A stretch of DNA of 15,718 nt from JAEDES01 sp964470055 (GCA_964470055.1 CAYXZZ010000035.1:1-15718), one strand, 5' to 3'; positions 1-7,393 are shown, counted from the stretch's first letter. The notes: a model not told the origin generated them from the sequence alone. Program-made: numbers and translations.

Positions 1-257
1 TTATCAACAGCTGCATAACCATAACCAGGAACATCAATTAAATAAAATGCATCATTAATTCCATAAAAGTTAAGAGTTTGTGTCTTTCCAGGACGCGCTG
101 AAGTATAAGCCAAATTTTTTCTTGATAAAATTGAGTTTATAAAACTACTCTTACCAACATTACTGCGGCCTACAAGTAAAAACTCCGGTTTACCATCTAT
201 AGGATATTGACTTCTTCTAGTAGCAATAACCTCTAAATTAGCTTCCTTGATTACCAT
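1..257 (-). CDS. engB: Ribosome biogenesis GTPase EngB/YsxC (partial, C-terminus outside window)
   Basis: This is the N-terminal 85 residues of a TRAFAC-class GTPase of the YihA/YsxC/EngB family, which assists late assembly of the large ribosomal subunit; family members are about 195 residues. The P-loop (G1) reads GRSNVGKSS at about residues 29-37, the switch I threonine lies in RPGKTQT at about 52-58, and the Walker B/G3 motif is DVPGYG near 73-78. The base-recognition motif (TKxD) would lie beyond the window edge. The ATG at 257-255 follows a GAGGAG site that sits inside the end of nrnA; the nrnA stop and this start are separated by one base (TAATATG), so the two are probably translationally coupled. 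It is the third gene of the ackA-nrnA-engB operon. The family assignment is secure from the motifs. Confidence 0.95.
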   Translation of the reverse strand, partial: MVIKEANLEVIATRRSQYPIDGKPEFLLVGRSNVGKSSFINSILSRKNLAYTSARPGKTQTLNFYGINDAFYLIDVPGYGYAAVD

Positions 258-258
258 A

Positions 259-1215
259 TTATTTCTCCTCACTATTTACCATATTATATTCAATCAGACA
301 ATCATCTAAATCTTTCATTAATTGCATTGCATCCGTAAAACTCTTAAGTTTGGCTCCAGACGCAAATTTATGTCCCCCACCATTATATTTTTCAGCAACC
401 TCATTAATTTCCGGACCACGCGAACGTATAGATACTCGAATCTGATCATTTTTCACATCTTCCGTAATTGTTGCCCAAACTAAAACTTCCTTAATGAAAT
501 TAAAGTTATTTATCATATTACCTGCTGAAGCACTATCAACCTCTAATTGATTAAGCACTTCATTAGTAATTTTTATATAGCCCAAACCATTATCTGTAAC
601 AACCATATTTAACGCTATATAACCTTCTAATCGTACTTCATTCATAGGTCTTAAATATAATTTCTTATAAACTTCACTAAGTTCAAAATTATACTTTTCT
701 AAAAAAATAGAAACTAACCCAAAAGTTTTTGAAGTACAACTATCAAATAAAAATCTATTAGAATCTGACGCTAATCCAATATATAATGTTTCCGCAATAT
801 TTTTATCACATTTAAGACCAACATTCATAATAAAATTCATTATTATTTCTGCCGTTGAACTAGCAGTATCCTCTATATATTCTAAGTTACAAAATTTTTC
901 TACAAATGGATGATGATCAATTTTAATCATATAAGAAAATGATGAGAAATCAACTGAATCAACTCTTTTTTTATCAGGAGTATCTAGTACAATTAATAAA
1001 GCATTGTTTACTTTTTCATTCTTATCTAATCTACCAATACTATAAAACTTTGCACTACCAGTTCCTATTGCGATAACTTTTTTTTCTGGAAAAGTCAATT
1101 TAATAGCATCTCTCAACGCTAACTGACTCGCCAAAGCATCAGGATCTACTCCAATATGTCTAGCAATTACAATAGTATTATATTCCTCTATTTTCTTATA
1201 TATTTTTTTAAACAT
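259..1215 (-). CDS. nrnA: DHH-family bifunctional nanoRNase / pAp phosphatase NrnA
   Basis: NrnA-type DHH/DHHA1 phosphoesterases degrade very short RNA oligonucleotides and dephosphorylate pAp to AMP in the cytoplasm, with Mn-dependent catalysis. The 318 residues match the usual family length. Visible motifs are the first metal motif HxxxDxD (HIGVDPD, about 20-26), a central aspartate in VLDTPD (about 77-82), the namesake DHHP (about 100-103), ASDSNRF (about 149-155, usually TDTGRF) and the substrate-binding GGGH (about 279-282) in the DHHA1 domain. The first motif has Val where many homologues have Arg/Pro, a mild variation. I chose the ATG at 1215; a GTG three bases upstream is in frame, but the AGGA ribosome site spaces better to the ATG. 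It starts 11 bases after the ackA stop and is co-transcribed with it. Confidence 0.93.
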   Translation of the reverse strand: MFKKIYKKIEEYNTIVIARHIGVDPDALASQLALRDAIKLTFPEKKVIAIGTGSAKFYSIGRLDKNEKVNNALLIVLDTPDKKRVDSVDFSSFSYMIKIDHHPFVEKFCNLEYIEDTASSTAEIIMNFIMNVGLKCDKNIAETLYIGLASDSNRFLFDSCTSKTFGLVSIFLEKYNFELSEVYKKLYLRPMNEVRLEGYIALNMVVTDNGLGYIKITNEVLNQLEVDSASAGNMINNFNFIKEVLVWATITEDVKNDQIRVSIRSRGPEINEVAEKYNGGGHKFASGAKLKSFTDAMQLMKDLDDCLIEYNMVNSEEK

Positions 1216-1226
1216 CACACATTTTC

Positions 1227-2408
1227 CTATCTATTGATTAAATTAAGAGTATCTCTTGCGATCATTAACTCTTCATCAGTTGGAACAATATAAATTAGTG
1301 TGCTTGAATCATCACTACTAATCTTTCTAAATTCCCCTCTTACATCATTTGCTTCTTCATTTAACTTAAATCCTAAACATTCAAGTTTTTCAACAATCTT
1401 CGCTCTTGTAGTTTTACTATTTTCACCAATTCCAGCAGTAAAGCATAATACATCACAACCACCAAGTAAAACATAATATCTTGCGATATAATCAACTACA
1501 GTTCTAATGAATTTTTCTTGTGCTAATTCACATTTTTCATTTCCCTCAGCAATTCCATTTTCAATATCTCTAGAATCACTACTTAATTGACTAATTCCTA
1601 AGAAACCAGATTTTTTATTTAAATCAGAAATTACTTCTGAAGCATTTTTTCCTTCTTTTTCCATAACAAATGGAATAATTGATGGATCAATATCTCCAGA
1701 ACGAGTTCCCATCATGATACCAGCAAGTGGTGTAAATCCCATAGAAGTATCTACACATTTACCATCTTTAATAGCAGTAATTGAACCACCATTTCCTAAA
1801 TGACATGAAATAACTTTTAAATCATCTCTTTTTAATTTATCAGCAATTGTTAAAGCAATATATCTATGGCTAGTTCCATGAGCACCATATTTTCTTACTT
1901 TATAATCTTCATACCAACTATAAGGTACTGGATATAAATAACTTACAGGATTCATTGTTTGATGGAATGCTGTATCAAATACTACTGACATAGGAACACC
2001 TGGTAATGCTTCTCTAAATGCATTAATACCAAGTACATGAGCTGGATTATGTAATGGAGCATAATCTTTTAATTCAATGATATCTTCAACAACTTTATCA
2101 GTTACTAAAATTGATTCACTATAACGATCTCCTCCACTAACTACTCTGTGTCCAACACCATTAATTTCATCCAAAGACTTGATAATTCCAAGTTCAACTA
2201 ACTTTTCTAACAAAATTGAAACTGCTACACTATGGTCCGGTAAGTCAACTTCTTGTTTTAACTTCTCACCATTATATTTAATAGTATAACAACTTTGTTC
2301 AATACCAATTCTTTCAAATAATCCACTAGCAATAACTTCTTCATTGTCCATATTAAACAAACTGAACTTTAAAGAACTACTTCCAGCATTGATTGACATT
2401 ATTTTCAT
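1227..2408 (-). CDS. ackA: Acetate kinase
   Basis: AckA makes ATP and acetate from acetyl phosphate, normally paired with phosphotransacetylase in overflow or fermentative metabolism; pta is not in this window. The 393-residue protein has the ASKHA-fold signatures in order: INAGSSSLK (6-14, N7), GHRVVSGG (86-93, R88), FDTAFHQTM (144-152, catalytic D145), YGAHGTSHRY (174-183), HLGNGGSI (203-210) and AGIGENS (325-331). Many AckA proteins have His at residue 91 where this one has Ser; this position varies and activity is still expected. It is the first gene of the operon with nrnA and engB, behind a recognisable vegetative promoter and an AGAGGTG ribosome site. No clear catabolite-response element is visible upstream. 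Confidence 0.97.
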   Translation of the reverse strand: MKIMSINAGSSSLKFSLFNMDNEEVIASGLFERIGIEQSCYTIKYNGEKLKQEVDLPDHSVAVSILLEKLVELGIIKSLDEINGVGHRVVSGGDRYSESILVTDKVVEDIIELKDYAPLHNPAHVLGINAFREALPGVPMSVVFDTAFHQTMNPVSYLYPVPYSWYEDYKVRKYGAHGTSHRYIALTIADKLKRDDLKVISCHLGNGGSITAIKDGKCVDTSMGFTPLAGIMMGTRSGDIDPSIIPFVMEKEGKNASEVISDLNKKSGFLGISQLSSDSRDIENGIAEGNEKCELAQEKFIRTVVDYIARYYVLLGGCDVLCFTAGIGENSKTTRAKIVEKLECLGFKLNEEANDVRGEFRKISSDDSSTLIYIVPTDEELMIARDTLNLINR

Positions 2409-2442
2409 AAAATACTACACCTCTTTCAAATAATCTACTAGT

Positions 2443-2471
2443 ATTATACACGAATTGTACCTCTTTTTCCA
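2443..2471 (-). promoter_or_regulatory. Vegetative promoter of ackA-nrnA-engB
   Basis: On the minus strand a perfect -10 (TATAAT, 2443-2448) lies 17 bases downstream of TGGAAA (2466-2471), a 4/6 match to TTGACA. Transcription would begin near 2436, about 28 bases before the ackA start codon. Confidence 0.7.
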
Positions 2472-2472
2472 T

Positions 2473-2996
2473 AAAAATAATAAAAATACAAAATAAAAAC
2501 CTATATAACCACTACTAAATTATATAAAACTCATCAATATCTTTACCTTAATTTAACCATAACACAACTATATACTAAAATCCAAAGTAAAAAAAGCAGT
2601 GCACATCATTTTACGTGGCCATTTTTATCTTACAACTTCACTCTTTGGTTTATCTTTTTCTAAAAATTCTTTAAAATCAATATCTGTTAATTCCACCTTA
2701 TCAAAATCTTTTAATTGCATTGCACCATCTACTATACATCAAATAAAACGACATATTATGCCGAATTATGTATTTTCCAAAATTTCCATACTTCTACAAA
2801 CCAAAAACATAATTCTTGCAAAACGTCCACTCATAAGTTAAAAGTTTACTTAAAAAAATCAGTTTAAATACTAATTATATATAATTTTTCTGTTTCAAAA
2901 TTCACTTAGTACAAAAACTAATAATCATAAAATATTATAATTTGTAAAAAAATTGTAAATATGTTAATTACTTTCAGACATTTTTATTACACAAAC
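2473..2996. other. Gene-poor 520-base intergenic gap
   Basis: This very AT-rich stretch separates the ackA promoter from the spore-protein terminator. I see no tRNA, no rRNA, no tandem repeat and no convincing full gene. The only protein-like signal is the minus-strand frame at 2625-2738, listed separately. A plus-strand open frame at 2599-2841 has a Ser/Ile-rich composition typical of an antisense shadow. Confidence 0.5.
2625..2738 (-). pseudogene. Possible gene relic or very small ORF with protein-like C-terminus
   Basis: On the minus strand an open frame of 37 codons follows an in-frame TGA (2739-2741) and ends at TAA 2625-2627. From the internal ATG at 2720 it would encode 31 residues beginning MQLKDFDKVELTD and ending KPKSEVVR. 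The acidic/basic mix and Lys/Glu-rich end look like the C-terminus of a real protein rather than random AT-rich translation. No good ribosome binding site precedes the ATG, and upstream sequence in the other two frames shows only short open stretches broken by stops. A decayed gene tail is my first reading; an expressed micro-ORF is the alternative. I do not recognise the parent family. Confidence 0.3.
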
Positions 2997-3025
2997 AAAA
3001 GATAGACAACTAAAGTCTATCTTTT
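2997..3025 (-). terminator. Rho-independent terminator of the spore-protein gene
   Basis: GATAGAC (3001-3007) pairs perfectly with GTCTATC (3015-3021) around a 7-base loop, with flanking A4/T4 extending the stem. It lies just after the SASP stop. Confidence 0.85.
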
Positions 3026-3033
3026 AAGCTAAC

Positions 3034-3240
3034 TTATTTACTTTGGTAGCTTCCACCAATTTGGTTCATACCATTTTGAACTAAACGTCTAGTAATTTCA
3101 CCACCAACTGATCCGTTAGCACGACTAGTAGCATCTGGTCCTAAATTAACACCAAATTCATTAGCTATTTCATATTTCATTTTTTCAATAGCTTGTTTAG
3201 CTCCTGGAACTCTCATCTTCATTGAGTTTTTATTGTTCAT
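3034..3240 (-). CDS. Alpha/beta-type small acid-soluble spore protein (SASP)
   Basis: Alpha/beta SASPs coat the chromosome of the dormant spore, hold DNA in an A-like form and protect it from UV and damage; GPR protease degrades them at germination. This 68-residue protein has both family signatures: the GPR cleavage context YEIANEFGV (about 23-31, cut expected after E24) and the DNA-binding segment with NGSVGGEITRRLV (about 42-54). Length and composition are typical. A strong AGGAGGTGA ribosome site sits 7 bases before the ATG. It has its own forespore-type promoter and its own terminator, so it is a single-gene unit despite following thiI. Its place beside thiI matches B. subtilis sspA, but paralogues are too similar to name it firmly. 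It is good evidence that the organism, or a recent ancestor, sporulates. Confidence 0.96.
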   Translation of the reverse strand: MNNKNSMKMRVPGAKQAIEKMKYEIANEFGVNLGPDATSRANGSVGGEITRRLVQNGMNQIGGSYQSK

Positions 3241-3263
3241 TTATTTCACCTCCTGTACATTAC

Positions 3264-3293
3264 TAGAATGTGAAATAATGAACTTTTAATACA
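3264..3293 (-). promoter_or_regulatory. Sigma G/F-type forespore promoter of the SASP gene
   Basis: The minus strand has TGTATT (3288-3293) and CATTCTA (3264-3270) separated by 17 bases. The latter fits the sigma G -10 pattern CATnHTA, and the -35 fits a relaxed sigma G -35. Transcription would start near 3257, directly upstream of the AGGAGGTGA site. No good vegetative -10 competes. Confidence 0.65.
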
Positions 3294-3310
3294 TACTTTT
3301 TACTGGAAAA

Positions 3311-4498
3311 TTATAACAAATCACTAAACTCATTATCCATATCTTCTGATACTTTAATTGTATTTATTGTCTCAACTGCTACATCAATCATACTCTTATA
3401 ATCAAACTTTTCTTCTTCATAAATTGCCGTATCGATTCTTGGATTAATTACTGGATGCTTTGGAACAAAAACAGTACAACAATCTTCAAATGGCAAAATG
3501 CTAATTTCATAAGTATCTATTTTTCTTGCAATATCCATAATCTCTAATTTATCAAGACATGCAACAGGTCTAATAACTGGCATATTAGTAACACTATTAA
3601 TTACTCTCATACTTGTCAATGTTTGCGAAGCAACCTGTCCAATAGATTCACCATTTACTATTGCATAACCTTTATGACTCTTAGAAATTTTTTCCATAAT
3701 TCTATACATCATTCTACGCATAATAGTAATACAATAATCTTCTCTACAATTTTTATAAATTTCTTCTTGAATTGGCGTAAAATTAACTACATGTAAATTA
3801 ATTTTATCAGTATATTTCGCTAACTTCTTACAAAGTTCAATAACCTTATTTCTAGCCTCTAAACTTGTATGTGGAATAGCCTCAAAATAAACAGCATCTA
3901 ATTTCACACCACGTTTCATTGCTAAATATCCCGCAACAGGAGAATCAATTCCACCACTTAGCATCAACATTCCCTTAGGTTGAGTTCCAACAGGATATCC
4001 ACCGCTACCTTTATAACTATTTAAATAAATATATGAATTCTTCTCTCTAATTTCAACAGTTACTAACATGTCCGGATTATGAACATCTACGTTAATATCA
4101 GATATATTTCTTAAAATAACTCCACCAAGCACTTTATTCATCTCTTGACTATTTACTTCAAAAGATTTATCACTTCTTTTAGTTTCCACTTTAAAAGTTT
4201 TAAATTCTTCTTTTTTTACAATCTCTAAAACACTTGATTTAATTTCTTCAATATTAGTATCAACAATATGCGCAATATGATACATATGTATACCAAATAT
4301 TTTATCAATAACTTTTTTAATATTTTCTAAATCACTATCCAAAAATTCAATATACATTCTTGCTCTATCTTTAGATATTTTAACATCATAATTTTTTAAT
4401 TTTTCTTTTACATTATCACACAAAGTCTTAATAAAGAAATTTCTATTTCCTTTTTTCGTACTAAGTTCTCCGTATTTAATTAATATCACTCTATTCAT
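3311..4498 (-). CDS. thiI: tRNA 4-thiouridine synthetase ThiI (no rhodanese domain)
   Basis: ThiI adenylates U8 of tRNA with ATP and inserts sulfur to form 4-thiouridine; it may also feed sulfur to thiamine synthesis. The 395-residue protein has an N-terminal ferredoxin-like/THUMP region (about 1-165), the PP-loop SGGIDS (about 181-186) followed by the ATPase domain, and FEDCCTVF containing the conserved Cys pair (about 340-341). It ends without the C-terminal rhodanese domain found in enterobacterial ThiI, as is usual in Firmicutes. The start is the ATG at 4498 behind GGAGGAAG; an in-frame ATG at 4519 abuts the -10 box and would be upstream of the transcription start. In B. subtilis a dedicated cysteine desulfurase gene sits beside thiI; here its place is taken directly by ezrA, so the sulfur donor must be elsewhere. 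Confidence 0.95.
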   Translation of the reverse strand: MNRVILIKYGELSTKKGNRNFFIKTLCDNVKEKLKNYDVKISKDRARMYIEFLDSDLENIKKVIDKIFGIHMYHIAHIVDTNIEEIKSSVLEIVKKEEFKTFKVETKRSDKSFEVNSQEMNKVLGGVILRNISDINVDVHNPDMLVTVEIREKNSYIYLNSYKGSGGYPVGTQPKGMLMLSGGIDSPVAGYLAMKRGVKLDAVYFEAIPHTSLEARNKVIELCKKLAKYTDKINLHVVNFTPIQEEIYKNCREDYCITIMRRMMYRIMEKISKSHKGYAIVNGESIGQVASQTLTSMRVINSVTNMPVIRPVACLDKLEIMDIARKIDTYEISILPFEDCCTVFVPKHPVINPRIDTAIYEEEKFDYKSMIDVAVETINTIKVSEDMDNEFSDLL

Positions 4499-4519
4499 AA
4501 GACTTCCTCCACCACGCAT

Positions 4520-4549
4520 ATTTTACCACACTAAAGCGCTTCTCCACAA
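4520..4549 (-). promoter_or_regulatory. thiI promoter with extended -10
   Basis: TGGTAAAAT gives an extended -10 (hexamer TAAAAT at 4520-4525). TTGTGG at 4544-4549, 18 bases upstream, is a fair -35. The predicted start near 4513 gives a short leader carrying GGAGG before the ATG at 4498. Confidence 0.6.
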
Positions 4550-4594
4550 GAAAAAAATCATATCACCTTTTACAACCAAATCTCCTCCTAAATC

Positions 4595-4621
4595 AAAAAA
4601 GACACTGACCAATCAGCATCT
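4595..4621 (-). terminator. ezrA terminator
   Basis: AGATGCTGA (4613-4621) pairs with TCAGTGTCT (4600-4608) over 9 base pairs including G-T pairs, with loop TTGG, followed by six T on the minus strand. It begins 5 bases after the ezrA stop. Confidence 0.85.
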
Positions 4622-4625
4622 CTAA

Positions 4626-6338
4626 TTACTTATCATAAACTCTTAACAGTTTTTTATAAATATCTTCATCTACTATTGCAGTAGCCTTAATTGAAATATC
4701 TAATGCATTTTTATAATTTCCTTTAAAAAATTGAATTTCCGCATCAAATAATCCTTTATCAACTTCTGGATAACAACTACGATATCTATTACCATAAACA
4801 ATTGACATCTCCGCAAGTTGTGCAGTCTTAATCATTTCATTAGTTGTATTATATAATTTCAAAACTAAATCTCTTGCAGTATCAACTCTTGTATTAAGTG
4901 TCCTAATTACAATCGGTTTCTTTTCAAGTTCTTTAATAACTTCAATAATCGCCTCATTTGCCTCAGACAATTGTACAAAATAATTATCCGTAATAACCGG
5001 CAATTTATAAGCCCTCATTCTACTCTTACATTGTTTTAAGAATTCTTGAATTTCTTCCAATTGTTCTCTTGCTCTAACTTCATCTTCATACATATTTCCA
5101 AGTGATTTTAAAGCCTTATCAAACTCATCCTCCATCTCAGAAAGTCTCAATGTAAGATTTTCAATTTCTTGATGTAACATCGAATAAGGAGTAGCACCAG
5201 ACTCAACCTTCGCAAGCAATTTTTTATAATCATCATTTATAACAATTAAAACTTTATTAACTTCATGAATAATTTCAATATCTTGATCACTTAAATCATA
5301 CATATTTTTTATATCATCAAGTTGTAAATAAACATCACTTACCAATTTATTAGTCTTCTCAATTTTTTTCCTATAATCGGCATTTACTTCTTCAAATACC
5401 TTTCTTGAAAGTCTTTCTTTCTCAAAGTCAATGAACAAAGAATCAAAATACTCAAGCATTGTTTTTAAATCAAACATACATCCTTCAAGATTAAGGATTC
5501 TAACCTTATCTAAAATTGCCTCAATATTTTTAGTAGTCTCTTCCAAATTATATTCAATATTTAAATATTCCAAAGGAAACCCATTCTCCAACATATCCTT
5601 ATATGTCAACTCAACCTCTTTCATTCTATTAGGAATTACTTGATTAGCCATTAACAATACATCAGGAACTTCTTTTACTATAATATCCATATGCTCAATC
5701 ATAGCATCCAACGCCTTAACAATATGAACAACTTCACTATATTCGTTCTTTTCCATTACCTTTTCAAAATCTAAAAACTTGCTTTCAATATTATCAAGTT
5801 GCAACCCAATAGCATCTTGCATACTATCATATAACTGTTTATGATCTTGAAAATCCTTATTTAAACTTCTATACTTAGCCTTAAGCTTAATAACAATTGC
5901 CCTATACTTCTCTTCACTAAGCGTAATATCTCTAATTTCTTCAAGTAATGTCTCCGCAGATTCCCTTGCCTTATATATCTCAATTTCTATTTTCGCAATA
6001 CTAATACTACAAGTTTTATAATCTCTTTTTTCCATATAAAGATCTAAATCAACTAACATATCATCAATCTGTGTTAATCTTTGCTCTCTAATACGTGTAA
6101 ATCTATCTTGCCACTTATTATACTTTTCTTCCATCTTATCATTTTTGATAATAGGCTCTACCTTTGACAATTCTAAAAGTACCGGTGTCGAAGCAACTAA
6201 ATTTCTTTGTACTTCAAGGTTCTTAATCTTCTCTTTATAATATTTAAGCTCCGACTTTCTAATAAAGTGAAGAATAACTATAACAATAATAAGTGCTACT
6301 ATAACAACTGATCCAACTATTAAATATTGTCCTTGCAT
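4626..6338 (-). CDS. ezrA: Septation ring regulator EzrA
   Basis: EzrA is a membrane-anchored division protein of low-GC Gram-positives; it binds FtsZ, restrains extra Z-rings and links the ring to cell-wall enzymes. The 570 residues match the family (about 560-570). A single N-terminal transmembrane helix (about 5-26) is followed by a cytoplasmic, almost wholly helical spectrin-like region rich in Glu/Lys heptads. The stretch after the helix (NLEVQRN, then WQDRFTRI) resembles the conserved EzrA start, and YGNRYRS at 515-521 corresponds to the QNR patch needed for midcell localisation. AGGTGA precedes the ATG. The gene is monocistronic: its own extended -10 promoter upstream and strong terminator downstream. 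It is divergent from rpsD. Confidence 0.94.
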   Translation of the reverse strand: MQGQYLIVGSVVIVALIIVIVILHFIRKSELKYYKEKIKNLEVQRNLVASTPVLLELSKVEPIIKNDKMEEKYNKWQDRFTRIREQRLTQIDDMLVDLDLYMEKRDYKTCSISIAKIEIEIYKARESAETLLEEIRDITLSEEKYRAIVIKLKAKYRSLNKDFQDHKQLYDSMQDAIGLQLDNIESKFLDFEKVMEKNEYSEVVHIVKALDAMIEHMDIIVKEVPDVLLMANQVIPNRMKEVELTYKDMLENGFPLEYLNIEYNLEETTKNIEAILDKVRILNLEGCMFDLKTMLEYFDSLFIDFEKERLSRKVFEEVNADYRKKIEKTNKLVSDVYLQLDDIKNMYDLSDQDIEIIHEVNKVLIVINDDYKKLLAKVESGATPYSMLHQEIENLTLRLSEMEDEFDKALKSLGNMYEDEVRAREQLEEIQEFLKQCKSRMRAYKLPVITDNYFVQLSEANEAIIEVIKELEKKPIVIRTLNTRVDTARDLVLKLYNTTNEMIKTAQLAEMSIVYGNRYRSCYPEVDKGLFDAEIQFFKGNYKNALDISIKATAIVDEDIYKKLLRVYDK

Positions 6339-6367
6339 ATCTTCACCTCTATTTTATTTCTAAACAT

Positions 6368-6376
6368 ATTTTAGCA
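6368..6376 (-). promoter_or_regulatory. ezrA promoter (extended -10)
   Basis: The minus strand reads TGCTAAAAT, an extended -10 (hexamer 6368-6373). No good -35 lies 16-18 bases upstream. The predicted start, near 6361, leaves about 22 bases before the ezrA ATG. Confidence 0.5.
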
Positions 6377-6447
6377 CAAATATCCAACAATTTTCTACTA
6401 TTTTGATAAAATTCATCAATATATTCTCCTCACATCAAACAAAAACC

Positions 6448-6476
6448 TTGACATATCAACACTTTTAACATATAAT
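6448..6476 (+). promoter_or_regulatory. rpsD: Consensus sigma A promoter of rpsD
   Basis: TTGACA (6448-6453), a 17-base spacer and TATAAT (6471-6476) are a perfect consensus, as expected for a highly expressed ribosomal protein gene. Transcription should start near 6484. Confidence 0.93.
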
Positions 6477-6483
6477 TAAAAAT

Positions 6484-6639
6484 GCAAATTCCTTGAAACA
6501 GCGGAATTAGAGTATTTTAAAGTGTTTTTCAACAAAAGTCTAGTAACAGTTGCTGTTTATGCGAAAACATAAGAAAAACTCCCTAAGATACGACTGATTC
6601 ATTTCATTGATTTGTAATATAAGAAAGGAGAAATTAATT
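6484..6639 (+). ncRNA. Structured rpsD 5' leader, probable S4 autoregulatory RNA
   Basis: A 156-base leader separates the rpsD promoter from its start codon. AATTCC (6487-6492) pairs with GGAATT (6503-6508). The loop of that hairpin, AAACAGC (6496-6502), is complementary over 7 bases to GCTGTTT (6552-6558), which makes an H-type pseudoknot. GTTTTTC (6524-6530) pairs with GAAAAAC (6573-6579), and TTATG (6557-6561) with CATAA (6568-6572) around a CGAAAA loop. Known: S4 represses its own mRNA in E. coli through a pseudoknot and in B. subtilis through the rpsD leader. That S4 is the ligand here is inferred from position and structure. I see no terminator in the leader, so translational control fits best. 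The ribosome site AGAAAGGAG lies at 6622-6630. Confidence 0.65.
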
Positions 6640-7242
6640 ATGGCAAGATATACTGGTCCTTCATACAAACAAGCTCGTCGTGTGGGATTCTCAATCAGTG
6701 AAACTGGTAAAGAATTAGCTCGTCGTCCATATAGTCCTGGTCAACATGGTAACGCTCGTAAAGGTAAAGCTTCTGACTATGGTAACCAATTAAAAGAAAA
6801 ACAAAAAGTTCGTTTTATGTATGGTGTTAATGAAAAACAATTCCACAAAACATTCTTAGAAGCCGAAAAAATGCAAGGTATTCAAGGTACTAACTTCTTA
6901 AGATTATTAGAATCTCGTTTAGATAACTTAGTATACCGTATCGGATTCGCTACTACTCGTCGTGGAGCAAGACAACTAGTTAACCACGGACACGTTACTG
7001 TTAATGGTAAAAAAGTTGATATTCCTTCATACAGAGTTAAAGTTGGAGATGTTATTTCATTAAAAGAAGATGACAAGAACTTAAAAGTTGTTAACGAAGC
7101 ATTAGAAAAAGTTACAAAAAGAGTTGAATTCATTTCATACGATGAAAACAAAAAAGAAGCAACTTATGTTAGACTTCCTGAAAGAAACGAACTTAATGCT
7201 GACATAAATGAAGCATTAATCGTTGAATTCTATAACAAGTAA
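6640..7242 (+). CDS. rpsD: 30S ribosomal protein S4
   Basis: S4 is a primary 16S rRNA-binding protein that nucleates assembly of the 30S body and contributes to decoding accuracy. The 200-residue protein begins MARYTGPSYKQARR, with the N-terminal domain to about residue 90, then the S4 RNA-binding fold including LDNLVYRIGFATTRRGARQ and the loop HGHVTVNGKKVDIPSYRVKVGD. The N-terminus has no cysteines, so this is the zinc-free form. I chose the ATG at 6640 behind AGAAAGGAG (6622-6630); an upstream in-frame TTG at 6607 would add 11 unrelated residues and bury the ribosome site. Codons lean strongly to GGT, CGT and GTT, as in highly expressed genes. It is the only long plus-strand gene and stands alone between its own promoter and terminator. 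Confidence 0.98.
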   Translation: MARYTGPSYKQARRVGFSISETGKELARRPYSPGQHGNARKGKASDYGNQLKEKQKVRFMYGVNEKQFHKTFLEAEKMQGIQGTNFLRLLESRLDNLVYRIGFATTRRGARQLVNHGHVTVNGKKVDIPSYRVKVGDVISLKEDDKNLKVVNEALEKVTKRVEFISYDENKKEATYVRLPERNELNADINEALIVEFYNK

Positions 7243-7251
7243 TATAAAATG

Positions 7252-7278
7252 AAAAAACCTAGAAAACTAGGTTTTTTT
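7252..7278. terminator. Bidirectional terminator between rpsD and the convergent propeller operon
   Basis: ACCTAG (7257-7262) pairs with CTAGGT (7267-7272) around an AAAA loop. An A-tract on the left and a T-tract on the right make it work on both strands. It ends rpsD and, on the minus strand, the unit that finishes with the microprotein at 7277-7393, whose stop codon overlaps it. Confidence 0.9.
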
Positions 7279-7393
7279 AGTGTCCAATTTTACCAGTATC
7301 ATACTTATCACTGGCCTCATTAATACCATCTTCAAACATATCATCAATTTCTTTCTCAAATAATTCTACATTATTTACCACAAATTTACACAT
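7277..7393 (-). CDS. 38-residue acidic microprotein, translationally coupled to the histidine phosphatase
   Basis: A short open frame starts at ATG 7393, overlapping the last 8 bases of the phosphatase gene (ATGTGTAA), and ends at TAA 7277-7279 in the arm of the shared terminator. It is preceded by a well spaced GAGGAAA. The product begins MCKFVVNNVELFEKE, continues through an acidic helix-like segment (EKEIDDMFEDG) and ends KYDTGKIGH. It has no transmembrane segment or signal peptide and one Cys (residue 2). The overlapping start, ribosome site and filling of the space up to the terminator argue that it is real. I do not recognise a family. It may be a partner or regulator of the phosphatase; that is inference from the overlap alone. 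Confidence 0.7.
   Translation of the reverse strand: MCKFVVNNVELFEKEIDDMFEDGINEASDKYDTGKIGH

Noticed and set aside
2599..2841. Plus-strand 80-codon open frame in the ackA-SASP gap
   Set aside because: No ribosome binding site or promoter, Ser/Ile-rich composition and it lies antisense to a more protein-like minus-strand frame.
4523..4579. 18-codon minus-strand frame (TTG start) with AGGAGG just upstream of thiI
   Set aside because: It lies between the ezrA terminator and the thiI promoter, so no transcript is expected to carry it; it ends inside the thiI -10 and the product is not protein-like.
5431..5643. Plus-strand open frame inside ezrA
   Set aside because: Antisense shadow of a well supported coiled-coil gene; no ribosome site.
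6882..7151. Minus-strand open frame inside rpsD
   Set aside because: Antisense to a highly conserved ribosomal protein gene with strong codon bias; no start signals.
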